64,000 nt of DNA from Microcebus murinus (Eukaryota; Chordata; Mammalia; Primates; Cheirogaleidae), in assembly GCF_040939455.1 (NCBI RefSeq), contig NC_134109.1:50558001-50622000 (forward strand), written 5' to 3'. Within the stretch, counting starts at the first letter, position 1. The number at the start of each line of letters is the position of its first letter. The notes beneath the pieces are model-generated. The model searched no databases, was not told where the DNA came from, and was given only the letters and a program-made list of their open reading frames with translations. This document shows, one piece after another, positions 48,460-59,705 of the stretch. Both the position numbers and the translations under genes were made by a program.

Positions 48460-51400
48460 TTACATTATGTTAATGACTTGGAGTCTCTTTACTAAACTCA
48501 TTTTCTCATTAGAATGATATTTTTCATTTTCAAGTATCCAGTTCTCTAAGACTGTTTCATTCTTTCTTCTCACCTTATCAGTTTCTATTTTCCTTATAGA
48601 TCACTGAGCTTCTGAATATTATTTGAAGAATAGACTTTAATTTTTCCAATAAACAAATTTTTCTAAAGAGTGAATACATTCATGTGTAAGCAAATTATGA
48701 AATACAAAGGCCATCTAACTACCTCAATTTGTCTAGTGCACCTGTAACTTTAATAAAACAGTTTTGTTGCCACAGTCTGTTAGAAAACATGCTGTTTCTA
48801 GAGGCAAATTAGCTATATTTTTAGTAAAAACTTTGATGACTCCGGTGTGACTTTCACACCTGAGAAGAAAGGATAAAATCTGGAGTGGTTCTAACTGATT
48901 TATGAGAGAAATTTTTAAAAGGTGGGGCTTATATTTTTCCTATGTTTAAGGGAAATCATGCCTGATTATGTTTATTTTCTGTGCATAATTAAGAAAAAAA
49001 TAACAAGTTACAAAAGGCAAATAAGACACCCAGAAAAAATTCAGTATAGGACATCAGATACATAGAAGTCATAAATACTCCTACTATATGAGTTTTAAAA
49101 AAGAAACACAAGTTCAGTTCAAACCAGAAAAGAACAACAAATGGCTAATCATGTGAGACTTTATCATTCTTTGTGCATGCATGCGTGTGTGTATGTGTTC
49201 TACATATAACTTCAATTATTGAAATTAAGGATGAGTTCCAAAATAATAATTTCTCTGAAAGATATATCCTAAAGGATCCCCAAACTATAAAATACAGGAT
49301 GACTTTCACTATACTAGTCTAGCTTTTAACATAAGGGGAATTCATACAAAATGTCAAATGATATAGTATAACAAAAAATGTTATCCCCACCTAGACCTAA
49401 ACAAATTTTATGTGTCTTACTTTCCTTCTGAAATGTATGTTTTCTCTCAGTTATGCCAAAATATAAAATAATTGAGAATGATTTTTCTTGAATACAGAAA
49501 GTTATAACCACTCCTCAAAAATACTGGTTAAATGAATACTTTTTTAATTGCCACCATCCATAAAAGACTTTAATAAACTATTGTAGTATAATTTAGTTTT
49601 GTAATATCTTTTTAGTTATCTTTAAGCATAAATTCCTCGCTTTCCTACCTGATATTGAAACAAGAATTTTTATGTTATGAATTACAAAGGAGGACATTCT
49701 TAGAATTTCTAAAATATTGCTGTGCGGAGAGAACATCAAATCAAACAGAAATAATGTCACTAAAATATGTACCACATGTGCATCAATATATTGCCCTGGT
49801 TTGCATGACTGAATTTTCCAAAGCACACTCCAGTAACCATGAGTTTTTGAATATTAAGTCTGCAAGAACTAATTGCAATTTATTGAACATGTCAGTGAAG
49901 CAGAACTTTAGTAAATCAAATCCAAGTCATAGGTAAGTTATAGCATTTTTCCCCTTGTTCTCTTAACCAATTGATGGTTTCTTCTTTCAATCAGTGAAAG
50001 TTACAAATAGTCCAGGAACTAGCTGTGACAGAAAAGTAATGGTTGAAGGACCAGATGATCCTGTTTTACAACCCTTGGTACAAAGATTAAACCCTCTATT
50101 TCCAGCAATGCACAATTTCATGCTATTTCAGGGAGCTTGACCCTGAACTGAACTTCTTCAGTCTGTTCACTTCAATCTGAATTTATAAGAGCTAGTGACA
50201 GTCTGTAGCACGTAATGGAAAAAAAAAAAAAAATGGAGGGACAGCTGTTTGCTTTCACAACTCTGCCACTGATGTTGAGGGAGGAAAAGCTGTGGGGCTG
50301 GTAGATTCAGAAGAAAATGAGTTGGGATTTAACATTTGCAAAGAGAAATCCTTTTGCTATGTACTGATCTGGAGTAAATCTCTGGCAATGGAATCAAGGG
50401 CCAGATTTAGGACAGTTTTCCCTGCAATGCAGAAAGGAACATAACCAATTTTCTAGTAGTTGATTGTGTTTTGTGTATTTAGGCAACTGATTAAATGTTA
50501 TATGTCATTTATCTTTCTTAAATCTAACACCATTTGAAATATAAAGGAACATTTCTTGAAAGTTAACAAATTTATAAAAGCATCAATTTAGAATAGGATT
50601 ATTTTTAATTCCTTATAAAAATAGTTATAGGTTAAGAAGTTTATAAATGTATTTTCTAGGTATATATACAGAATTACATTCTAATATAAACATAATAAGG
50701 AAATGTGCCTTTTTGAGAGAAAGTTTCAACTTTCCTTACATTTGCAATAAAATATGACACAGATTCCATAAAACTATCACAAAGTCAAATGTCACAATGA
50801 CAATTATTGAACTTTATAACTATGAAATCTATGAAATATGGTATTTAAAATTTTGGAGAAGAGAAATTTAGAATGCTAAAACTGCTTGTACCGTTCTGAA
50901 TTGGAAAATGAAATTCTTGAAAGGTGTTGGCAGATGTAGCAACTGTCTCTGGGACACAGAGGTCCCTTCCCACAATTTATCCAACTATGAAGTACTTGCT
51001 ACCTAAGGACCCTGATGTTAAGCTCATTCTTATATGAAAATAGTCTGGAAAAAAATTGAGAAGCCTTAAAATTATGAAATGAATATTATATAACCTTAGT
51101 GATGAACTCCAAAGTGTCCTGTCTGAAAACTCATTGGCTGTTTAGTGAACTGTATTCTCCATGTACATCTTTGGGACATCTTATCAAAAGTAGGTACTTT
51201 TGTAATTATGTTTCTCTATTAATGAAAATTATTAAAATAAGCTTTCAATTTCCTTTGGAATCAGGATCAATGTCCTTTGGAAACAGATAAGACAGCTTTC
51301 CTGAACATTTCCAGGGGCTGATATACAATATTTTATTGTGGAGTACAAAAGGCATGGTGAAAGGAAGTTATGCAGGTGGCTCATCTGCAGCATATTTCAT

Positions 51401-51565
51401 GCATAAGGGGCCAGTTGAATTCATCAGTATTGGACTAACATATGTAAGTCCCTACTATGATCAGTGTTTAATAAACAAACACATTTTCACAAACTTTACG
51501 GTTCAAATCAGGCTACTAAATAAAACCCCATAGAAATGAATGATAAAATCAGTAATGTTAAGAAA
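48460..51565. other. Unassigned, largely unique sequence with poly-A at about 50221-50234
   Basis: No gene or confidently named repeat. The 49930-50450 stretch is of mixed composition and could be conserved non-coding sequence. Opposing open frames at 49593-49826 and 49655-49936 have no domain. Confidence 0.35.
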
Positions 51566-51570
51566 TGAAT

Positions 51571-51746
51571 CAGTGGTTCAGCCACCCCCAACATTTTTGG
51601 CACCAGGGACCAGTTTTATAGAAGACAATTTTTCCATGGAACGGGGAGTAGTGAGGATGGTTTGGGGAGGATTCAAGGTCATTGCATTTATTGTATACTT
51701 TACTTCTATTATTGCAGCTTAATTGTCACTTGCCACTTACCCATAG

Positions 51747-51780
<34 letters not shown>

Positions 51781-52505
51781 AGACAGAGTCTCACTTTGTT
51801 GCCCAGGCTAGAGTGAGTGCCGTGGCATCAGCCTAGCTCACAGCAACCTCAAACTCCTGGGCTGGAGTGATCCTTCTGCCTCAGCCTCCCAGGTAGCTGG
51901 GACTACAGGCATGCGCCACCATGCCCGGCTAATTTTTTCTATATATATTAGTTGGCCAATTAATTTCTTTCTATTTATAGTAGAGACGGGGTCTCGCTCT
52001 TGCTCAGGCTGGTTTTGAACTCCTGACCTTGAGCAATCCGCCCGCCTCGGCCTCCCAAGAGCTAGGATTACAGGCGTGAGCCACAGCGCCCGGCCAACCC
52101 ATAGGGTTTTGATACTAGCCTGCAAGCAATTGATTTATTATGATCTCTGTGCAGTCAAACCTCTGTGCTAAGGATAATCTGTATTTGCAGCTGTTCCCCA
52201 GCACTAGCATCACTGCCTCAGCTCCACTTCAGATTATCAGACTCTAGATTTTCATAAGGAGCAGGCAACCTAGATCTCTTACATGCAGGGTTTATAATAG
52301 GGTTTGCACTCCTGTGAGAATCTAATTCTGCTGCTGATCTGACAGGAGGCGGAGCTCAAGGGGTGATGTGAGTGATGAGGAGAGGCTGTAAATACAGATG
52401 AAGCTTCACTTTCTGGCTTGCTGGCCACTCACCTCCTGCTGGGCGGCCTGGTTCCTAACAGGCCCTGAACTGGTGCCAGTCTGTGGCCTAACAGTTGGGG
52501 ACTGC
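51571..52505 (+). mobile_element. hAT-Charlie-like DNA transposon, split by an Alu
   Basis: The left part (51571-51752) carries 'catttttggcaccagggacc', 'gaagacaatttttccatgga'; the right part (52111-52505) carries 'agattttcataaggagcagg', 'caacctagatctcttacatg', 'tgagaatctaattctgctgc', 'tgatctgacaggaggcggag', 'cctggttcctaacaggccct' and a terminal 'agttggggactg'. This is the order of a hAT MITE I recognise but cannot name. The Alu (51753-52096) and its duplication account for the interruption. The inserted stretch before the Alu (51690-51740) does not match and may be degraded. Confidence 0.75.
51753..52096 (-). mobile_element. Full-length strepsirrhine-type dimeric Alu, antisense
   Basis: A long T run (reverse of tail, to 51779) precedes 'gagacagagtctcacttt', 'gtagctgggactacaggcat', 'agtagagacggggtctcgct' and 'ggattacaggcgtgagccac', ending 'gcgcccggcc'. 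The 14-bp target duplication 'acccatagggtttt' is exact at 51739-51752 and 52097-52110. It retains 'cgctcttgctcaggctgg', which the Alu at 39.9 kb lacks in part. A 95-codon minus frame crosses it and is the usual open frame of Alu sense sequence, not a gene. Confidence 0.97.
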
Positions 52506-52509
52506 AGCT

Positions 52510-53390
52510 TTATATGACATGTGCTGAAGGAATTTAGAGTCAGGTAACAATTTTTTTCTAACAACAATGGTTGAAAATCTTCATGGAGTGTCTAGATTTC
52601 AACTGCCTCTTACAGATTATTTAGAAGTAGTTCACTCTTCCTTATGTGAAATATTTCCAGATGATTAATTTACAAAGGAGACAATCCACATTATATGAAG
52701 TTCTGAGTCATGTGTTACAGTGTCAGCTGGCTATTGGAAAGGCACAGCACAGAAATTTTCAATAAACTCTCATAAGATGGAATAATAGCTATTAGAAGTC
52801 AGATGCCCTACCAGCTCATGTACTTTTTATAAAATTATAAAATATTATTTTCATTAGTATAAATGGAAACATTAAACCAAATTGTTCTTTACTCACAGGA
52901 TTAGTAACTTTGTTATATGAGAGCTAAAAACTTAGGGGGAAAGCAATTGAATTTGGATAATTACATGAAATAAATAACTTCATTTATTACTATAAAAGCC
53001 AATAATTTCTGATTATTTTTCCCTCCCACTCTTAGTGTGATATGAAGGTATTGCTTATTATACCTCAGGATTACACAAATCGTACTCATTATAGTACTGT
53101 CAGCAAAGTCAGGGTTAGGGGTAATATGGATAGAGAGATTATATGTAATTTGACTTTAGGATAGATACATAGTACAGACTTAGCCAATGAAAATTCCTGT
53201 TTCACCAGTTTACAGTGATTGTTCCAAGAGAAAAATCACTTGATTCAAATATCTAATCATAGTCCCTCAATGAAAGTTCACATATAATAGTTAAGCTAAA
53301 AATCCCTCCCTTAATGTAGAATAATAAGGGGTAAAGACCATGTAATGCTGGGGCTGTCAGTAGACAGTATTTTCTGTCTTTCATTTACAC
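52510..53390. other. Unassigned AT-rich sequence
   Basis: No gene or confidently named repeat. Confidence 0.4.
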
Positions 53391-53391
53391 T

Positions 53392-53392
<1 letters not shown>

Positions 53393-53430
<38 letters not shown>

Positions 53431-53493
53431 GAGAGAGGGAGAGAGGAAAAGGGGAAGAAGGGGGAGAGGGAGAGACACAGAAAGAGAGAGAGA
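53393..53493 (+). repeat. (GA)n and purine-rich tract
   Basis: A near-pure GA run to about 53426, then AG-rich mixed purine sequence to 53493. Long homopurine tracts can form triplexes; the length is likely variable. The 63-codon minus frame is a product of the tract. Confidence 0.95.
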
Positions 53494-53587
53494 TTTAGGA
53501 AAAAATTAATCTGGGGTAAATGGATTGCTAAGCATTTGAAAGGACTAACTCTAGGCACAGTTGCCCCTGGGCACAACTGGTCTGTGC

Positions 53588-53645
53588 CTTTATTTTTTAA
53601 ATTTATTTCAAAGTATTATAGAGTACAAATGTTTTTGGTTACAAG
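53588..53645 (-). mobile_element. L1 3'-UTR fragment, antisense (3' part of an inverted L1)
   Basis: T-rich start then 'agagtacaaatgtttttggt', the antisense L1 3' end, running directly into sense ORF2 from 53646. Same head-to-head order as at 7.6-7.9 kb. Confidence 0.65.
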
Positions 53646-53945
53646 GATGCAGAGAAAAAGCAATGAAACTTAAAACCACAAGAAAGTACTACCTTCCCCC
53701 TATCAGAATGGCCCTTATTAAAAAGTCCAAAAACAATAAATGTTGTTGTGAATTCAGAGAGAAAGTAATGCTTATACACTGTTGGTGGGATTGCAAATTA
53801 GGACAACCTCTATGGAAAACAGTATGGAGATTTCTCCATGAACTAAAACTAGACCTACCATTTGATCCAGCAATCCCACTACTGGGTATTTACCCAAGGA
53901 AAAGAAGTAATTTTATCAAAAAGACACCTGTGCTTACTTTCTAAA
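53646..53945 (+). pseudogene. L1 ORF2 C-terminal fragment, sense, diverged
   Basis: The open frame at 53561-53944 enters L1 at about codon 30. It reads TTRKYYLPPIRMALIKKSK, then [20 protein letters not shown] and FDPAIPLLGIYP, all ORF2p C-terminal. Of the C-x3-C-x7-H-x4-C motif the H-x4-C half is intact, but the first half is altered. It is more diverged than the L1 at 43.4 kb. Not functional. Confidence 0.85.
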
Positions 53946-54365
53946 TTCCCTCATAAAACTGTTACTTTTCACCTTGAAGGCTACTTTAAAAACTGACCTC
54001 TCATTTGTTCAAGACTTCTTTTGAGATACTTTAATTCTTTAGGCATACTTACAAACTAGGAAGATTCATAATTGGAAATATTTGATTTGTGTAATTTTTG
54101 ACCATTTATTACCAAAACCTAAAATTTAATAACCAGGAAAAAAATCAAACTAGAATTAAGTATATATAAAATATATATATATAATATATATATATATTAC
54201 TGATTGTCTAACACATTTAAAGATCATTGCTTTTTAATTTGGGCATGGCTGAACTTTTAAAAGATTGTTTTTCAGGGCCTGAGGTAAGCTGACATTTTCC
54301 TTTCACTTCTGAATGCCAAAGTTTTACTTCCACAGTCTTCTGTATCTTGCTTGCTTCCTTCTTAT

Positions 54366-54408
54366 ACAAACACACATACACACATACATAAACATACACA
54401 CACACATG
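54366..54408. repeat. (CA)n-like microsatellite, interrupted
   Basis: 'acaaacacacatacacacat' followed by 'acataaacatacacacacac'. Confidence 0.85.
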
Positions 54409-55470
54409 CCCTGAAGGGACTCCTATTTCTTTTCAGCAAAGTCAATACCCAATGAATATATATAAAATTGAGAGGATAATACAGTTATCAACTGATTCGA
54501 AAACATCCTAGAAATAGCATGTCACACTTAGATGTTCCAGTAGGTTATTTGATACAAAGTTCAGATGCAACTAACCATAAAATAACGCCTTGATAAAGTG
54601 TTAAAATAGGAACTGCTCATGTGAAAAAAATCTGTGAGAAATAACAAGTACAAATATAGCAGTTGGCCAAACAAGGTAAATATTCATCCAAGATAGACTT
54701 TAAAAATATCATGAAAATTATCTGGGCCTTTGAATAATGGTTTCAGTAGAAAATTCTTCTAAAATGGCAAGTATTTTAATCTAATTCCTACTTAATATGC
54801 TTCATATGATAATTTACTTCTTTAGGCATAAGCTCAAAGAAACCTTTCCAATTGAATAATTATTCAATTATTGTGCAGAAAAAGTAAACATACATATATT
54901 AATGCTAATGGAACAAAGGGCAACCAAGAGATTAAAAAAATGAATCATATGCTGAACCAAAAGTCGACACACATATGGGTATGAACAATGCATTCTAGAA
55001 AGGAAAATCAGTATTAAAATATTAAGCTGAGTATTTTATGGTCATATACCATATAGCAAAAATAATCTGCTTTACTTCAACCCAGTATATGTCTTTTTGT
55101 CAACTAACTAAAGGTCACACAATTTGTCTGCATTTCCATATGAAATCCAGATAATGTTTTAGCTTGTAATTTAGAATTTTATAGAGTACTAAATGAAGTT
55201 ACTATACAAAAAAGTGAAAGGAATTGTGTCATATTTAGTAGGACCTAATTCAGGAAAAAAATCTTCAAGAATTTTTAACAGACATAATTTAATACAGGAA
55301 ACTTGTTAAACAAGTGTTAGAATACTGAAAAAATAAAACTCTGGGCTAACATAAGAAGTAACTACTATACCTGGGTTTGGGGAAAGAAATAAAACAATTT
55401 GTGGGGAACAGAAAGAAGCATAGATGAGAGACTTTACAATGTAGGTACTTAGAATTCTAAGGAGGGAAAC

Positions 55471-55510
55471 TTGTTTGTTTGTTTGTTTGTTTGTTTGTTT
55501 GTTTGTTTTT
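55471..55510. repeat. (GTTT)n microsatellite
   Basis: About nine tandem GTTT units without interruption. Confidence 0.95.
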
Positions 55511-56052
55511 AAAGTCTCAGCAGATAAGAGGAGGGGCCCTATAGAACAAGGGCTCAGACTTCTGAGGATAGACAGGGGTGGTTGGTGGGTTTGGGTAAAC
55601 TGGGTCTAGAATTAGCTAAAGAAGCTGTCTACTATAACCAACTGCTGTTGTCAGAGCAATGAGCTACCAACACTAACAAGAATGGCAAAGAAAGAGGAAC
55701 AAGCAAATCCTTCTCTTTTTCTTGTCATGCAGTATCCCTTTCTATGGTGCTCCTTTTCTGTAGAACTCAGTAGGATTCCAGCCAACTAGAAGGAGATAGA
55801 ATTTGTAGAACTCTGTCTCCAGAATCACAAAGAAGGGTAGATTTGAAGCTAAGAAACAATAGCTTAATTACTCATACCTTTTAGTCATCTGGATTCTTTA
55901 AATAAGAATGTAAAGGAATAAAGATTATTATAAATTTAAGAGATTTTCAAGATTTTTATAGACATTATTTGTATTTCTCCTTATGTTGTTAGGTTAAATT
56001 TCATTTTAGTATTGCTTTCCTGATCTACAAATTATTTTTCTGATGATGATGA

Positions 56053-56515
56053 TGGTTGTATCAGTTAGGGTTCAACCAGAAAAGCAGGGCCACTAAGCCA
56101 TCATGCGTGTTGCATAAACACTATTTGACTGTTATTGCTTGAGGTCCACATGATGGCAATTGAGAAGGAAATATGACTGTAAAGAAGATGCAGCAAGGAT
56201 GAACTTAAAACTATGATTATGATCTGGAATCCATGAGCATAAGCTAGCTTGAAACCCTAAGGACAGACTGGAACCCTTAGGTGTCCTGCAAGAAAAGTCA
56301 TCACTCTCCATCGCAGTGCTAAGCATATGCTAAACGCAGAAGTCTGCAAATATCCACCAACCAGGTCGAGGCAGAGCAGTTGCAGACCTGGCAGCCGTCC
56401 CACCCACACCAAGTGAGCCAGCAGATAAGTAGGATGCGTGAGAGCTACAAAAGCACCTGTTCCAACCTTTTGAGTATGACAGCAATAGCTACTGCTTCCA
56501 CTTTCCAAGTCTCAG
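56053..56515 (-). mobile_element. LTR-like repeat, family uncertain
   Basis: It begins 'tgtatcagttagggttcaac' followed by 'cagaaaagcagggccac', a boundary typical of some mammalian LTR repeats read antisense, and is GC-richer than both flanks. Two overlapping minus frames (56132-56326, 56257-56508) have no domain. Orientation and right boundary are guesses. Confidence 0.4.
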
Positions 56516-58241
56516 CACAAAACTATTTCTTCTATTAATATTTAAGAGGTAATCATTAAAGAATTCAAGAGCAGCAAACACATATAGAAATGGATTCCTT
56601 CAGAGGAGATAGAAAACACTTCTTGGATGTCAAGAGTGTTCTAAATTGAGAGAATTGTAACATACAGATTTTGACTTGAAAAAAAAATGACCTCAAGTTG
56701 CTTTAATAACCATAGACATAAAAATATTTGAGATATTTCATTTTAATATATTTAAGATTGTTTTGACCATTTACCAGCCTGATTCAGTAAATCATACAAA
56801 AAGAATTCAATGCAATTATAAAAAAGAAGTGTCTTATTTTACAACTTCTTTATATCATTTCTGTATAGTTTAATATTAAAGTAAAATTGTATGTATCAGT
56901 ATGTATTCACTGTTTACTTTATGTGCACGTTTAATTAGGTAAATATGTTTCTGTAGTACATATTAAATAAAAAATGAATGTTTTTTAAAAAGAGTTCCCC
57001 TAAATGAGTGTATATAGGTGATTTTTTTCAACATACAATATATAAAAAGTTTTTAATTTTATTACTTGTTAATTTTAGAGGTCTATTTTAAGCAGCTCTC
57101 CAAACTGGAGTTTTTATAGAAAGTCACCCCAAAACTATAAAAGAACAATATAACAACAATTTTCTCTTTATTTAAGACTCTATGTTTGTCTATATTTTAA
57201 AACATTAAGCTCTAGTAACTGCATAGTCTCAGTATTATAAATACCTTGCTTTCTATTAAAAAAATTCACTCAAATCTACTCTTATGAAACACTTTTAGTA
57301 TTCAGTTTTCTTCTTTTTTTTAACATGTATCCTGTATTCCATTCCTATAGTATTTCAGGGCAAGCCTTCTGAGAATACAGAATACTCTGAATTGAACATA
57401 CCCCATCTTATTTTTGCATTTCTATTCTAAGAAATCTAGTACAGTTTCCAGGCTTCTTACTCTGTCATTAAAAATTAGTAGAGGGAATGTCAGCAGGCAC
57501 AGAACCTTACAACTGCAGGTCTAACTTTGTAAATTAAACATGCCTTGCATGTGTACATTATTCATTCCTGTTTGCTTTTGGGTATCGACATGTGCATGTT
57601 CACTGCCACCATCTTTGCATGTGGAAGGTCTCTGGATTTGGGGAAGAAATCAAGTGAATGACTTACATATAAATTAGGATAATGAATTATATAAATCAAG
57701 CCATCAAGTCAGGGCAAAAAGGAAATTAAAGTTATTCTAAGGGGCTACTCCAGTAACTTCTTAGGAAAAAAAAATAGAATAAAATAAAATTCAGTCTTTA
57801 ATAGGTACTTTCACTTAGCTACAAAGATTTTATATAAAAAATACAATAATATGATCATCTCTGTTTATATTAAGGTTTTTCCCTTCAACTTTTAAGGCAA
57901 TTAGATATGAAAGTATTGTTTGCATGTCTATAGTATGATAAATTATTCTAGAACTCTCTTGTCTGTGCATTTTCAAAAGGGTTAATCTCTAGAAAAATAA
58001 GCAATAGTAAGAAAAGAGTCAATAAATTTTCATAAATGAGGTGTCAAGATTCTGAGTTTTAGCTTTTGTGACTACACGTGGGGTTATGATTTATACAAAT
58101 CAAATTTATTTCTTATGGATTAAAATGGAAGGCAGCAGGCTGAAATAGGAAACAGCACAGAAAGCAGCACAAGGGATTAGCTATGGAAGTTTCCCCCCTG
58201 CAACCTCTGGACCAAACATTTCACTATGTGCCATGCATGAA
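56516..58241. other. Unassigned AT-rich sequence
   Basis: No gene or confidently named repeat. Confidence 0.4.
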
Positions 58242-58381
58242 TAATCTATGGGTGACCAGTGTAGCAACATTTGCTACACTGGTCACCCATAGATTAAGTA
58301 ACATTTGCTACACTGGTCACCCATAGATTTGACATTTGCTACACTGGTGACATTTGCTACACTGGTCACTCATAGATTAAG
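58242..58381. repeat. Perfect hairpin (26-bp arms, 3-nt spacer) plus further direct copies of its arm
   Basis: Left arm 58242-58267 is the exact reverse complement of right arm 58271-58296, with spacer 'cat' (58268-58270). The unit starting 'acatttgctacactggtcac' and ending 'ccatagatt' occurs at 58267-58295, again identically at 58301-58329, as a shortened copy at 58332-58348 and with one change (cac to cac-t at 'cactcatagatt') at 58350-58378. Unit starts are spaced 34, 31 and 18 bp. The composition is not simple-sequence, and no known repeat family is recognised. Confidence 0.95.
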
Positions 58382-58432
58382 TGGGTACAATCAGGTGATG
58401 AGTCTGAGAAGGCAGAGGGAATGCTGCAGTCA

Positions 58433-58482
58433 GAGATTCTTGAGATGAATAAGGAGGAGATTCTTGAGATGAACAAGGGGAG
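58433..58482. repeat. Two-copy tandem duplication, 24-bp period
   Basis: 'gagattcttgagatgaa' at 58433 recurs at 58457, followed by 'taagga' and 'caaggg' respectively. It lies 55 bp beyond the hairpin cluster. Confidence 0.9.
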
Positions 58483-58489
58483 TGAGGGA

Positions 58490-59235
58490 TAGCCTTTTAG
58501 TGAAGCCTAACAGGAGAAGGGGAAGCCATGGTAATGGGAACTTCACAGGAGAACAAAGGCAGTAATGGTGAAGAACTTAGGTTCTGCTTTGTGCCACACA
58601 CTTGGGATCAAATTCTAAACCCTATATATTTTTGTTGTCTAGGATTTTGACCAGTTACTCATCAGTGAGGTTAATTAATAATATCAATAATTAATAACAT
58701 TGATCTTAACGTTGTTTAGAGGATCCATTGAGATGACATATGAAAATAATTACCTAAGTGTCTGGCACACAGGCTGAGGTATTGGACAAGTTATCCAGGC
58801 AAGAATCTTACTAATGGAAAACAATGCAGGCATTCAGTTGATTGGACTAAAAACTCACTCTCAGGAATAAGGGAGGGTGAATGAGAACTTTGCAATAAGA
58901 CCAAATCAAATTTTCTTGAAATGGGCCAAATGTTAGGGCTGAACTAATAATATATTGGCTAACCCCTGACCTAAACCATGCTGATTTTTTAATTTACTAA
59001 AACAGTAATTGCTTTTGATCCACATTAACTAACAGCTAATAAAGTTAAACCTGAGCAGCATGAGTGTGTACATTTATCCAGAAATGTGCTTCAAAATTAC
59101 TGACATATATCTTATATGAAAGAAATGAGAGATATAGATAATAGATAGATGATACCACATTATAAGTGGTAGGTTCTAGAGTAGATACAGGTTTGGATTT
59201 GAAATCAGTGACGTAAGTTTTTTATTTCCCATTTA
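58490..59235. other. Unassigned sequence
   Basis: No gene or confidently named repeat. A short 'gatagatagat' run lies near 59140-59150. Confidence 0.4.
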
Positions 59236-59239
59236 TATC

Positions 59240-59703
59240 TGAATTTTCTGAATATTACACTGTGACATATACTACGTTATTTATCAGTTCATCTGTTGAT
59301 GAACGCTTAGGTTGATTCCGTAGTCTGGCTATTGTGAACGGTGTTGCAATAAACATGGGAGTGAGTGCAGATATCTTTTTGATACATTGATTTCCATCCT
59401 TTTGTAAATATACTCAGTAGTGGAATTGCAGGATCCCCCTATGGTAATTTTATTTTTTGTTTTTTTGAGGGACCAGCATACTATTCTCCATAGTGGCTGT
59501 ACTAATTTTCATTCCCACGAACAGTGTATGAGGGTTCCCTTTTCTCCACATCCTTGCCAGAATCTCTAATTGTCTATCTTTTTAATACAAGCCATTAATT
59601 GGGATAATATGGTATCTCATTGTAGTTTTGATTTGCATTTCGCTGATGATTAGTGATGTTGAGTTTTTCATATATTTTTATGGCCATTTGTATGTCTTTA
59701 AGT
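59240..59703 (-). mobile_element. L1 ORF2 C-terminal region, antisense
   Basis: Classic antisense L1: 'tcatctgttgatgaacgctt', 'ggctattgtgaacggtgttg', 'caataaacatgggagtg', 'gtagtggaattgcaggatcc', 'tccatagtggctgtactaat', 'cccttttctccacatccttg' and 'gattagtgatgttgagtttt'. Its L1 5' side ends abruptly at about 59703 against Tigger1 sequence. No coding frame survives. Confidence 0.9.
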
Positions 59704-59705
59704 GT

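Larger units (their letters stand above)
53950..56050. other. Unassigned AT-rich sequence with simple repeats
   Basis: Holds (AT)n at 54161-54197, a CA-rich tract at 54366-54408, a 20-bp perfect palindrome at 54850-54869 and (GTTT)n at 55471-55510. No gene supported. Confidence 0.5.

Noticed and set aside
51838..52125. 95-codon minus-strand frame with [19 protein letters not shown] sequence
   Set aside because: This is the well-known spurious translation of Alu sense sequence.
54850..54869. 20-bp perfect palindrome as a binding site or transposon end
   Set aside because: Composed of AT-rich 'aattgaataa' arms; short AT-rich palindromes are expected by chance in a window like this.
58242..58381. 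CRISPR-like repeat array
   Set aside because: Spacing is irregular, one copy is inverted and another partial, and the sequence is from a mammalian genome.
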